Shown here piece by piece: positions 49,061 to 60,178 of a stretch of DNA of 64,000 bases. A program made the position numbers and the translations under genes. The notes beneath the pieces were generated by a model. The model was not told the DNA's origin. It saw only the letters and a program-made list of their open reading frames with translations, and made no database searches. Origin of the DNA: Ulota crispa (Eukaryota > Streptophyta > Bryopsida > Orthotrichales > Orthotrichaceae); the NCBI GenBank assembly GCA_963920765.1, contig OY987250.1, forward strand, positions 9,974,409 to 10,038,408, given 5' to 3'. Every line of letters starts with the position of its first letter. The stretch's first letter is position 1.

Positions 49061-49578
49061 TTTCCTGTTTTGTATTCTCAAGTGCAAATTTATTATTTCT
49101 TTTTTATTTTATTCTTTTTTCTTGTGTCTTTGTACACATGTGTTTTGCTTGAAACTTACCCATGAGGGGCATGGTTTAATTTTTGTTTTCAGCAGGGTAG
49201 AGCGACCCGCACTCCAGAAAGCAGGCAGGTAAGGAAATTTTAGCTAAAATTGGAATAAATGAATGATTTACGGATGTTCATCCAAAAAATTGCTAATATA
49301 AGCTACTTTCATCCAAAATTTGGTAAATTGGATTTTGCTCCAAGAAGAATGTGGCAATTTCATCCAACTTTTCACACAAAAATCTTAGTGTACTGGTAGC
49401 CACTTGAGATTTGAGGTAAGATTTAGGCAAAAATTTGTCAACAAATTAAATGCTGATGAGGGGTAAGAAAAGATTCTCGAAGTATTTAGGATGAATGAGA
49501 AGTTCTTTGGACAAGCATCATCTTGAAGAGCTCTTCAATCATCTAAAATAAGGTTTTTAAAGTATGTAAGTGTGAATT

Positions 49579-49846
49579 AACCTCATATTCAATAAAATGG
49601 GAGTTTTCCATTGAAATGATAGGTAATGTAAAGGAAAGTCGACAAAAGGTTTTATGTCAACTCAACTTGATTTGACATAAAACCTTTCACATTTTACCTA
49701 AAATTAGAAGGTTTTAGTGCAATTTAGGTCAACTCGACCTAAATTGCAATAAAATTTTTCAAAACTAACTTGAAATTGAAAAGTTTTATGTCTCCTTTGG
49801 TTATTTTGGGAGGTGCCCAATCTCCCATTTTATTGAATATGAGGTT
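49579..49846. mobile_element. MITE, AACCTCATATT variant of the 4-bp-TSD family, TSD AATT
   Basis: Ends AACCTCATATTCAATAAAAT and ATTTTATTGAATATGAGGTT form a perfect 20-base inverted repeat. AATT flanks at 49575-49578 and 49847-49850. The interior (GGTTTTATGTCAACTC and its mirror) is partly self-complementary and related to the copy at 50050. Confidence 0.87.
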
Positions 49847-50049
49847 AATTTTCTTTTAGAATTTGTATTTTGCTATAAAAAAAAGTTAATATGATATGCA
49901 TAAAGATTTACATTGTGAAAACATTGACATGTTTGCAGAATACATGCTAAAAAATATAGTGCATGGGTAATAGAAATTAATTTATTCAAAAGTATTTTTT
50001 TTAATAAACAAACGTGGATTTTTTAACAATTTTGACTATTACCACATTG

Positions 50050-50274
50050 AACACCATATTCATTAAAATGGGAGATTGGGCACCTCTCAAAATAACCATG
50101 TTAATCTTGACTTGAATTGGCAATTTCTATTAAAAGTAGAGTTTTCAGCTAAATTGTCATAAAACCTTCTAATTTTAGGTCAGTTTTGAAAGGTGCAATA
50201 AAACCTTTTGTCAAATTTCCTTTCAATTACCTCTCAATTCAGTGGAAATATCCCATTTTAATGAATATGGTGCA
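50050..50274. mobile_element. MITE, AACACCATATT family, subfamily of 49579
   Basis: Left end AACACCATATTCATTAAAAT, right end ATTTTAATGAATATGGTGCA. The flanks ATTG and ATTT match at three of four bases, so the duplication has decayed. It shares the phrases CTTCTAATTTTAGGTCA and GGAGATTGGGCACCTCTC with the 49579 copy. Confidence 0.75.
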
Positions 50275-50564
50275 ATTTGCATTCATGAAAACGTCCTAGA
50301 TGAGTTTGACTTATTCTCTTATTTTCTTTTTTGAGGTTGGTCAAGTTCTACCATACAAATAAAGTTTTTGCATTAGGAAAAATTGAGCCCTCCAAGAGCC
50401 CCCTCCAAAATCTCTAAAAGAGTAAAAGGGTCTTAAGATATGTACTTACAACAACAAACAAATCACTAATCCCCTATTTTTGCTCACCCTTTGAATTATT
50501 TCAATGCAATCTTAAAAATTATATTATTATGTTATCTCAATTGGACAAAAATTATGGGTACAAA

Positions 50565-51368
50565 TGTACTGTACAATATCCAAAAAAAAGAGTACATAAG
50601 TCCCTCTTATGGGATTCAAAGAAGTTTGTACAATAAATAACATAATGAGCATTTTATTCTCACATTTTTATATGTGATCCTCATGCAATCTTGGTCAAGC
50701 ATACCAAATTTTAGTTATTAAAAATCAAAATCCTATTTTTGGTAAATTATTTTGTGTTAAAATTGTGGTTTTACAAGAAAGTTGATTAAAAAAACATTGG
50801 TGATGAATTTTTGAGATTTGATTGCATGAATATGTAGGAGACATCCATACGCACATGCACCTTCCTTTCAAACAAACATTTCCTAAAAGTTTCAATTTCC
50901 TTCTATAGAGATTTTAATGTTAGGGTGATCATGACCAAATTTAGTAAAATACATCTTCATGAAATTTATTTGTTTTTATTTGGCTCATACATTGTGATTA
51001 ATCCCTAAAGGATGTTGCCTACCAAAAGTGTTGTTTGTATTTGTACAAGAACCATTTAGTACTTAAAGAAATGACTATATGACAAATGTTAAAAATTCCC
51101 CAAAAAATCCTAATTGACAAGTAGTATGTCTATGACTTGGCTTGAAACTTACAATTCTAATGGGGTTCATGTGCTATTCAAATACCCCATCCGTATACAA
51201 CTTGGGAGTCCATATACAAAACAGCAACATCCTTTAAGGGTTAAGTTTGTACCTTTAAACATGATGATATGTTTGTTTTGCCAAAAACAAATTTATTTAT
51301 AGTACAAATTTCTTTGAATCCCATAAGAGGGACTTGAGCACTCTTTCTTTAGGGTATTGTACAGTACA
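50565..51368. mobile_element. Inverted-repeat element related to the foldback at 7843, long termini
   Basis: About 65 bp at the left (TGTACTGTACAATATCC... AAGTCCCTCTTATGGGATTC) recur inverted at the right (GAATCCCATAAGAGGGACTT ... GTATTGTACAGTACA). The internal part 50649-50880 is a diverged copy of one arm of the 7843-8632 foldback (GTGATCCTCATGCAATC, CCTATTTTTGGTAA). It is interrupted by the TTAA element at 50998-51244. The 62-codon open frame inside is incidental. No target duplication was resolved. Confidence 0.75.
50998..51244. mobile_element. Short TTAA-group element (247 bp) with a related empty site
   Basis: Left end TTAATCCCTAAAGGATGTTG, right end CAACATCCTTTAAGGGTTAA; TTAA at 50998-51001 and 51241-51244. 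The host repeat reads ATTGTGATTAA[insert]TTAAGTTTGTACC, where the related repeat at 8223-8240 reads TGTGATTGAGTTTGTACC without insert. That gives a second internal empty-site comparison for this group, although the related site reads TTGA. Confidence 0.85.
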
Positions 51369-52101
51369 ATAGGACCATACATTCTACTTTACTCTATTTG
51401 AATAGATGAGTGAAATACTTGGATAATGACTAGTGAGTACATTTACATATTTTATGAGTGCAATGTCTTTTGATTGTTTTGGATTGTGCATGTGACTAAG
51501 GTCCTTATACAACGTAACCATAGGTATGAGTGCCTTTTCTTGTACTCACACTAGCCAATTAATAACTTGGTTTCTCAAACATTCGGAGCTCTTGAAAGGC
51601 TCAAAAAATTTTGAACAATGATTGTTGAGATTTGAAATATTTCATGGTTTGTGTCAATGAATACTTTAGTATTGATATGCCTGTACATTAACTTTACATA
51701 AGTCACACATTGTGACTTGAGTTGATTGAATTTGCAAAAATGTCACATGACATCTTCACTATGCCATGTGAAGTTTTCACAAATACTTCATATATGCCAC
51801 TGACAACAATATTTAATGTATATATGAAAATAATAACTAATGCAGGTGCTAACGTAAATACCATGGACATAATTGAGGATTTTTACATTGTACAAGTGCA
51901 CAACTACTACACTTGTTGCTATATGTATATTAGTGAATGCACTAGCATAAACTTAAATAATTTTTTTATAGAACGTGTATTTTGATCTGGACAATATAGG
52001 AAAGCTGAGATTAATTCAAATCTATCGTATCATTAGTGTTCATGGAAAGTAATAGCATAAAGTCCTTCGAAAAGCTCTGCTTGTGAAACAGATTAATTTC
52101 T

Positions 52102-53574
52102 GGGAAAATATCAAAAATACCCCTCAGTTCTTTCAATATGTCAAATACACCGCTATAATATTTGAAATATCAAAAATACCCTCCCTTTGTGTAGGAATAT
52201 CAATTATACTCCTAGTTATGTTTGAGAATTTAATTAATTCCCCTAGTTTTTTGTGCCTCTTTATTGCATTTTTTTAAATATACAAAAGAGCAAAATTACT
52301 ATGTAATCACTGCAATGGCTTTGACCACAATAGACTTACATGCAAACACCCTAAATAGAGCTTAACCCCTAAAGGATCAGACCCCCTTTTTTAGAAACAT
52401 AGCAATATTGGGCAAGTACTTGTGATTGGAGTTTTTCATATTTTAAGCTGAAATTTTAACAAAATGTGGAGATGAGAGTTATCTTTCATATGCACTAAAT
52501 TTCATGACATTTGAAATTATGAGTAAAAAGTTATGGCTTAATATGTTGTTTTTTGTGTTTGTCGGGCAATTTGGGCAAATTTGTAAAAGTCACTTTTTTC
52601 AAAAAAAAAATTAATGGGTTAGGAGATTTATGTGAACGTGGGAAGCTTCAAACCATTCCGTCTAAATCAACGAGATGAAAGTTATGAGGATTTTTTGTTT
52701 GCAGGTAGTTATGGATTCTCTACTCCAAAATAAACTTTGAAGTCCTTTATTTTACTCAATTTTCAACATTTTGGAAAAAAAAAAAAAAACTAAAGAATGA
52801 ATATCTTTTATGACAACATTGCAACCATTGGGATTGGCATTTTTCATTTCCATAATTAAATTCTTAACAATTTAGTGTTTTGAATCATTCTCTACTTCTT
52901 TTTACTTACTAATTTTTTTCCATATGTTGTACAACTCCAAATGATTTGAAACTTTTTTGACATGTACTTTACTTAGGTGGAATAAGAAATTTAGAGAAGC
53001 ACCACCCACACGGCCTTTTTTCCTTAGGAATTTCACCTTCTGAAGGGTAGCTGCCTGGTTTTTCACAAGACATTTTTGAATATTCAAACCATTCTAACTT
53101 CCAATCCAGGGGGTGGAAAACTTTGAAATTTTTTCCACATCTTCTAAAACTATTCTTTTACAAGATCCTATGGTCACATATGCATAAAATGGTTTTTTTT
53201 TTCAATTTTGATTAATGCTCTAAAAATGGCAGTTTTGAAGAGTTTTTGGTGAAAACTTTGCTTGATTCTTTAGGGGTTAAAGAGCTTGCTTCCAAGATTT
53301 GGCTTGCATTCAACTTACATCTCATTTTTGTACTTTCCATTATCATCCAAATATTTACAAAAATTTGCAAAAAGGAGCATAAGAGAGTTAGGTGTACTTT
53401 TTGTAATTCAAACAATACAAGGATAAATTTGATATTTCATAATAATTAAGGGTCTCAAAGAACTAGGGTATAATTGACATTCCTAAACAAAGCCAAGGGT
53501 ATTATTAAAATATCAAATAATAAAAAGGTATATTTGATATTTTCAAAGGATTGAGGGGTATTTGATATTTTCCC
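52102..53574. mobile_element. Mutator-like terminal-inverted-repeat element, split by a TTAA element
   Basis: The left terminus GGGAAAATATCAAAAATACC continues for about 100-150 bp, with CCCTTTGTGTAGGAATATC further in. It recurs inverted at the right, ending GGGGTATTTGATATTTTCCC. Long termini opening with GGGAAA and ending in TTTCCC, and imperfect 9-bp flanks (TTAATTTCT and TTATTTTTT), fit a Mutator-like MITE. The element at 52362-53280 is nested inside. No MURA-type transposase. Confidence 0.65.
52362..53280. mobile_element. TTAA-group element (919 bp) nested in a Mutator-like element
   Basis: Left end TTAACCCCTAAAGGATCAGA, right end TTGATTCTTTAGGGGTTAA; TTAA at both boundaries (52362-52365, 53277-53280). 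Homologous in reverse to 20927-22268. Here the phrase around 52680-52720 is intact, showing the empty site of the hAT-like MITE in the other copy. Noncoding. Confidence 0.87.
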
Positions 53575-53599
53575 TTATTTTTTTCATACTTCTCTCTAC

Positions 53600-54149
53600 T
53601 GTAGATGTTTCACCACCAACGAAATCCTTGCTCTATTTCCAAATTCTTTTTCAAAAGAGCGGCTCTGTATTTAGCCCCAGTCGATTAAATGAGAGAATCA
53701 AAGGGCAGAATGAAGGCTGAACACCTCCTGCACTTGACATATCTGAGTGGTGTAAAGGTGCCGTCACATAATCACGGACAGTTAATCAAGTGGTCAGTGG
53801 CAGAAGCATTATGCTTTGATATTAAAGAGGGTCACAAATAACGGAATCCATGTCCGGAGCAGTGTCCCGAGCAGTGTCCGGCGGTGAATTGGAGCTTTAT
53901 TGCATAAATCAGGTATTTCTCAAATTTTGGCAAGTATTCTGACTACACCCTTCGGATTTTTTTTATATTTATAGGGGATTGCTAAACCCACAACAGTGAT
54001 CTCAAATATGAGTTTCACTTTAGCTCAAGTGACTAGTAACATTGCTAAAAAGCTAAAGTTTTCAAATTTAAAGTTGTGAAGTTCACAAAGGTCACAAACT
54101 TTTTAGCTCCATGAAAGTTTTGGTAAAAACATTGCAAAAGTTAGCCAAT
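53600..54149. other. Unique sequence with a GC-richer island, no gene assigned
   Basis: From about 53630 to 53910 composition rises and the sequence is not one of the recognised repeats. It includes TGTCCGGAGCAGTGTCC followed at once by a related CGAGCAGTGTCCGG. All frames are short. It could be a decayed exon or a retroelement piece. Confidence 0.3.
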
Positions 54150-54235
54150 TTAACCACTAAGCACCCGATTGACCATTTTAGGTCAATGCCCTTTTTTGCA
54201 GGCTGCCCAACATGCAAAAAAACATTTTTTAACCA

Positions 54236-54766
54236 TTAACCCCTAAAGGCCCAAGGGGATAAGGGCAAAACATAGATGTGTTATAAAATGGTACTTTTGT
54301 AATTTTGAATAAGTTTGCTTTAAAAAACAAAATAAGAATCATAATGTTGAGTAATTATCCATACCATCAAACACTCAAAAAAAGTTTTGGATTTTTATGT
54401 AATGAATTTAGAAGCATTTATCATTTAATATTCACCAAAGTTACAAATTTTACTCATAGATTTCAAATTTTGGTATGATTGGTTAAAAATAGACATTCTA
54501 TCCTAAATTTCAAAATTGCAATCTTTTGAAAGGAGAAAACATCATCATTTTTTTGAAATAGTAAATTTAACAACACTAGCAAATATTGAAGTATTTGTCT
54601 TTGAAAAATTCTCCTTGGTGGATTTTAACTTGGATTGACATGATTCAAGTTAAGTTGGAAAGTAGACTTGATTTCCTATTATAGAAAATAATGTTTTTTT
54701 GAAAAAAGTTTTTTTTCTGTCTTGGGCAGCAACCAAAAAATGGTCAATTGGGCACTTAGGGGTTAA
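54236..54766 (+). mobile_element. TTAA-group element, inner copy 1 (531 bp)
   Basis: Ends TTAACCCCTAAAGGCCCAAG and TTGGGCACTTAGGGGTTAA. Its interior runs opposite to 54763-55370 and includes GATTCAAGTTAAGTTGGAAAG. The right TTAA is shared with the next element. Confidence 0.8.
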
Positions 54767-55370
54767 GGGCTCAATCGACCATTTTTTGGTAGATGCCCAT
54801 TTTTTGCGGGTTGCCTGAAATGAAAAAAAAACAAAAATAGTAATTTCTTCTAAAATAAAAAATCAAGTCTACTTTCCAATCCAACTTGAATCATGTCAAT
54901 CCAAGTTAATCCTACACTGCCCAAGGGGACGGAATACGTCCCCATTTGCGACTATTTTCAAAAACCTTGGGCAGTGTAGGGACTCCATCAAAGAGACTTT
55001 TTCAAAGACAAACACTTCAATACTTGCCAGTATTGTTAAATTTACTATTTCGGGAATATGATGATGTTCTATCCTTTGAAAAGATTGCATTTTTGAAGTT
55101 CACAATAGAATGTATGTTTTTTAACCAATCATACCAAATTTTAAAATCTATGAATAAAATTTGTAACTTTGGTGAATATTAAATGGTATATGCTTCTAAA
55201 TTCATTAAATAAAAATCCAAAACAATTTTTGAATATTTGACTATGTGGATAAGTACTAAACATCATGATTCTGGTTTTCTCTTTTGAAGCAAACTTCATC
55301 AAAGTTACATAAGTATCATTTTATAATGCATCTATGTTTTGACCTTACCCATTGGGCATTTAGGGGTTAA
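54763..55370 (-). mobile_element. TTAA-group element, inner copy 2 (608 bp), inverted
   Basis: The right end GGGCATTTAGGGGTTAA is intact. The left end has decayed to TTAAGGGCTCAATCGACC but still lines up with copy 1's right end reversed (GACCATTTTTTGG in both). It contains the 70-bp hairpin insertion at 54911-54980, absent from copy 1 and from the outer copy. Confidence 0.75.
54911..54980. repeat. 70-bp hairpin insertion
   Basis: CCTACACTGCCCAAGG (54911-54926) pairs perfectly with CCTTGGGCAGTGTAGG (54965-54980), and GGGGACG/CGTCCCC pairs again between them. Comparing with 55430-55445 (GTTAAACTCC), the host sequence here is split between GTTAA and ACTCC. A miniature element or template-switch insertion is possible. 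Target duplication is unclear. Confidence 0.8.
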
Positions 55371-55829
55371 ACAAAAAGGTTCAAATAGGAAAGTAAGTCT
55401 TCTTTCCAACCCAATTTGAATCATGTCAATCCAAGTTAAACTCCACCAAGGAGAATTTTCCAAAGACAAACATTTCAACATTTGCTAGTGCTATAAATTT
55501 TACTACTTTGAGAAAGTAATGATGTTCTCTCCTTTAAAAATATAACATTTTTGACTTTCAAAATTGAATGTCTATTTGTAATCAATCTAACCAAATTTTA
55601 AATTCTACAAATAAAATTTGTAATTATGATGAATATTAAATGGTAAATCCTTCTAAATTCATAAACAAGAGTCCAAAATCTTTTTTGAATGTTTGACCAT
55701 TTGAATAGTTACTAAACATCATAATTCTTGATTTCTCTTTTGAAGCAAACTAAATCAAAATTACAAAAGTACCATTTTATAATGCATATATGTTTTGCCC
55801 TTACCCCTTGAGCTTTTAGAGGTTGACTA

Positions 55830-56574
55830 TTAAAATACTTTTGTCCCTTTAGGAGACAAAGGAGATTTTGGGCATGCACCTATGATTAAATTACTTTGCA
55901 TGATTTTTTGAAACCTTTATTAAAGGTGGGAGATTCAAAAGTTTGTATGGGCATCTAAATTTTCTTCATTTTTGACATTTGACAAAGAAGTTATGCAAGA
56001 ATTTATCAAAACTATGTGAGGAGGGGCAATTTGGGCAACCCAAAAAAACTTCTTTAAAAATAACATTTTTATAAAATAAAAATTTGAAATTGGTTCTTTA
56101 GATTTACATATAAGTAGGAAGCCTCAAATCATTGAATTTCAATTGATAAGATGAAATATATGAGGAGTTTTAGTTTGCAAGTAGACATGGAATCTCTCAA
56201 AACTAGACCTACTTGCAAACTAAAATTCCTCATAACTTTTATTTCATTAATAAAAATTGATTGATTCAAGGCTTCTCATGTATAAATTAATCTAAATAAC
56301 CAATTTCAAAAAATATGATATAAAAATTTTAAAGAAGTTTTTTGAGTTGCCCAAACTGATCGCTAAGCAAAACAAATTGCATATCATGCTATAACTTTTG
56401 AACCATGATGTCAAAAGTTAAAAAAATTGCTGGACCTTAAAGTTACTCCTTGGACACATCATGTGTGGAGATTTCATAGAAAAATTTTGAAAAATCCATT
56501 TGTAGTAAGCTGCCCAAAATTGCTATGTTGCCAAAAAAATGCAGCTTTTTACTTTAGAGGTTAAAATTGCTGAG
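55830..56574. mobile_element. TTAA-group foldback element (decayed termini)
   Basis: The two halves are reverse complements around about 56200: GGAGTTTTAGTTTGCAAGTAG on the left and CTACTTGCAAACTAAAATTCC on the right. The interior phrase TTTTGGGCATGCACCTATGA places it with 62712-63394. Terminal TTAA motifs are present (TTAAAATACTTTTGTCCC left, TTTAGAGGTTAA right) but the short termini have diverged. Confidence 0.65.
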
Positions 56575-57733
56575 CATTAAGGAAGGCTAAGGGCTAACTA
56601 ACCCTTCATTGTCCCTTGCTTGGATGAATGGGGCTGCAGGCTCTGTCCTTTGCACATCCATTCTTTTTGGTCAAGGTGGTAAAACGTTGTAGTATTTAAG
56701 CATGGGTAAAAGTAATAATTTGTCCCCCTTTTTTTGTAGTGATCAATCATATACTTCCCTTGGGTTCTAAACCAACTCCGGGTCACCGAATCTAAATATG
56801 AAACCAAAATCTTCAATTTTCTGATGATAAATTTTCAAACTGTCTCTCAGATTTTTTTAAACGTGAAAATGCAGAGCTTTTTCACATTGGCCCTACAACA
56901 TTGTAAAATAGTTGATAGTGAGCTCTTGGCCCCATTCATTCAAGAAAAGGCAAGGAGGGGTCAGTTCAGCTTGGCCATGAAGAAGAATTACTGCTTTCTT
57001 GGGAAAGAAGGAGGATTGAGGTAATCTTCCCCATATCTAAGAGTTTAAGGGTTTAGGGTAATTCAAGGTCTCGGAAAATCCAAGGAAATTATTGGTAAGG
57101 TTAGTCTTTCAACAAGCTATTATGGAACGTTATTTTTGTGGGAAAAGGTATTGTAGAATATTTTATATTAAAGGGAAAAGATATAGCTCATAGAGTCCCT
57201 AAAAGCAACTCTAGACTACCCTTGAAACTACTTGGATGTGTTCCTATACATGTACTCAACGGTCCCAATCCCAACCTTCCCAAACTAGCTCCTAAGTTGA
57301 CATGTGACAAAATTTTCTTGTGCAAGTGGCATTCAATGCTCCACTTTGGGTTCACAGTAAGTGGTGAACACCTCAAAAGTAGGGCTTGGCTTTGGGACCA
57401 CTTGAGTATGGGGAAGGTTACCTAATGTGCGAGCTCAAAAAACTACAAGGAGGGGGACGCAATGTTGGTGATTTCGTACTAGAGAACGCAATGTGCGGGG
57501 TGCATTTTGCACATGAGCAAGCCCGTGGGCGAGCTCTTGTGTTGAATGAGCCCCACCCGACACGTTCCCTATCGTTGAGAGCAGTGCCTGACGTTCCTCA
57601 AGATGTTCCCATGATTGAATCAACCCCTTGTGGCAAAATCACCTCCCATTGATAGAATCACCCAACATCGCTCATTCTACAATATAACTTGTCCTTGAAA
57701 ATGCCTAAATCGGCAGGCTTTGCTCTTTAAGTC
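56575..57733. other. Intergenic sequence of mixed composition, no gene recognised
   Basis: The part from 57120 to 57650 is less AT-rich and has overlapping open frames of 60-95 codons on both strands, without domains. It is not one of the recognised repeats. It could be part of a retroelement; nothing in it allows a firm call. Confidence 0.35.
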
Positions 57734-58545
57734 TTAACCCTTGAGCGCCCCAGCGCCCCATACATGGCCTCCTACTATTTTCAATCCTTGTTTTGAGGGA
57801 CTAGATCTAACTTTTTGGTCTTACTTTACACTACAATTATGAAGGCATTCAAGTTGTCCATGCCAATGGAGTAATGGCAAGGAAAGCCAAATGTTGTACA
57901 AGTGCTACAAGAGATTTGATTGGGTGAAAACATCATATGGGGAGTGGTGGCACCGTACGGTGCGTGCTGGCAAGTAGCGTTTTACAAGCTACAACCGGTC
58001 AATATCCCTTGCAAGTTTCCTTGTGTAAGCTTTGTGGTAGCGGGAAAGTTGTTAGCAAGGGTTCAAGCATGTTCTAGACCCTTATTATGGCAACCGTCAC
58101 CAACTGTGCCGGTCATTGTTTTCCGTGCAATTGCCATTTGAAGCCCTAAAACTTGACATAAAAAGAAGTGCAATCTTCAATAATTTACAAGTGTGTGCAT
58201 TCACATCTAATCTTAGTACTCACAAAATTCGAGATGAATAGGGGGCTTATAGAATTTTGTAAAAGTCATCAAATAGCAACTACCTACCAAAAAATGAGGT
58301 TTTGTCATCACATGTTGTTTGATCAAATGTTATAATCTCCCATCTCCCGCGGTTAAATTGTTCCCAAAATTTGCAAATCATTCTCTAAGTACGTACTCCA
58401 CTATTTTTAATGGTCTTTTTTTGTGAATAATGTGATTGACCATTTTTTTGTGAATAATGTGATTGACCAAGATATGATGCATCAAAGTGGTCGGTCTCCA
58501 AAAACCCTGATTTTTGTGAAAACGGCCTGGGCTCTCAGGGGTTAA
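57734..58545. mobile_element. TTAA-group element (812 bp), GTGAGCGCC subfamily
   Basis: Left end TTAACCCTTGAGCGCCCCAG, right end GGCTCTCAGGGGTTAA; TTAA at 57734-57737 and 58542-58545. Collinear with 23785-24529. The shared open frame (VFRAIAI ending here, VFCAIGI there) is kept open in both copies. Confidence 0.8.
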
Positions 58546-59256
58546 CGTGAAGAGAAACGAAAACGAACATCGAGCAGCGTCCTGTAACTGTACTAAAGTT
58601 ACTGTAGAAGAGAATAAGGTCGTGCAGGTGTGTCAGCGCATCGAATCAGTGATGCCAGTTGCAAGTGAAATTATCGGTCCAGCAGTGATTTGGGGTTCAC
58701 TAAGTTCGTTTGCTAATTTTCAGGAAGGCTCCGCCGCAATCGGCATGGTGCTGTGGCGCCCTCTTGTAAGCTGCCCTGTTCGCCTGCCTGCCATTCGCAA
58801 GGCTTTTACCAATTTTTACCGTCGGGGACCCGGGGTGACGCCAACGTCAAGGCCCCCTGGACTCCAGGGCTTCTGTTCTGTGGTCATGTGGTCGTGTTGT
58901 AGCCTTCGAAACTAGCCAAGACCAGTCGATCACGCAGAACTTGTCTCGCCATGAAAAACTATAAATCTTTGTGCCTGTTCGGCACACCGGGCAAAATTGG
59001 CCATGACATTTATTAGCGCCTCGGACAGCCGCTTGCCTTGCGAAGAGGCGGTTCACACCATGACCCGACTTACACGAGCCTCCAGTGGCAAGTCCTGTAG
59101 TAACTTCATGAATTTGGACTATTTATGCAATTTTGAACCGTATGTTTGCCTCCCCAATTCTCCCTATTTCAAGAGACATCATCCTCCTAAACTTTTGAAT
59201 AAATCTCCAAGTTTTCTTTTTTATTGTTGTTTGGACTCTGGATAGCCTAAATTCAG
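58546..59256. other. Unique GC-rich island between two TTAA elements
   Basis: About 600 bases of clearly higher GC and CpG content. A plus-strand frame of 122 codons (58547-58915, opening with GTG rather than ATG) and a minus-strand frame of 69 codons overlap. Neither contains a domain I recognise, and no in-phase splice continuation was found. A plausible acceptor, TAATTTTCAG, occurs at about 58720. It may be a gene promoter or first exon, or a piece of gene captured between transposons. Confidence 0.35.
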
Positions 59257-60175
59257 TTAACCCCTAAAACCCTGAGTGTCCTTTCTGGGGACAAATGATT
59301 TTGGGCAGGTACCTATGGCCTCAATTTTTTTCTTGATTTTTTGAAACTTTTTTTGAAGATAGAAGAACACATTAGTTTTTGAGGAATATAATTTTTATTC
59401 CAATTTATGCCCAAAAGCAAAAGTTATGCCTAGATAAGCACAAATTTATGGAGATTGGGCAACAAATTTTTTCTACAAAAACTTGATTTTTTTTAAAAAT
59501 TTCCTTCTCAAAGATTATAGTTTTCTCTACATTTGAAGCTTTAATTCATTCCATTTGGACTACTCATGAGAAAGTTATGGACAATCTTGTTTTTTGGGCA
59601 ATTCAAGCATCTTCTTAAAAAAATAACTTACAAAGTTCATTTTTGAATGCAAGTTTAACATTTTTTCAAAAAAAATTGTTGGAGAGGGTGAAGTTTGTTT
59701 TCTAGAACAATCTCACCGTTGGGATTATTGCATTTCAATTGCATTGCAAGGTTATTAACAATTTAAGTTTTTGTTCAATCTCATACCTTCTTCTACCTTT
59801 TTTTTTGAGAACAAAAATTAAGTATCTTTTTGTTTGATTTTTTTTAAAGATTCTCAACTCAATTCTCCATCACAAAAAATAAACCTCAAAACTCTGTGGT
59901 ACATAAATTTTAAGTTCAAAAAGTTCAAAGTCAAATATTCTAATCATGCAAGGTGCACAAATGTTTGTTTTTTACACTTTAAACTCAAATCTCTTGCAAT
60001 CTAGGAGGTCAAAGTTTTTGAATTTTTTTTCCCACATTCTTATACTAGTCTAGTATAAGACCCTATGACTAGATATGGAAAAACGCCAATTTTCAACTTT
60101 TTCACTCTTTACAATAGAAATAGCAGTTTTGAGTGTCTTTTGGCAAAATAAAGGCCCTAGGGTTTTAGGGGTTAA
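59257..60175. mobile_element. TTAA-group element (919 bp)
   Basis: Left end TTAACCCCTAAAACCCTGAG, right end CCCTAGGGTTTTAGGGGTTAA; TTAA at 59257-59260 and 60172-60175. Closely similar along its length to 17211-18137. Three bases after its right TTAA the next element starts. Confidence 0.87.
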
Positions 60176-60178
60176 TAA

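Larger units (their letters stand above)
54150..55826 (-). mobile_element. TTAA-group element broken by two members of its own family
   Basis: The left piece (54150-54239) begins TTAACCACTAAGCACCCG and carries TTGACCATTTT. The right piece (55367-55826) carries the rest of the family interior and ends ACCCCTTGAGCTTTTAGAGGTTGA, a decayed terminus. Joined at a TTAA, the two pieces are collinear with the complete copy at 54763-55370. The elements at 54236 and 54763 therefore inserted into this one. Noncoding. Confidence 0.65.
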
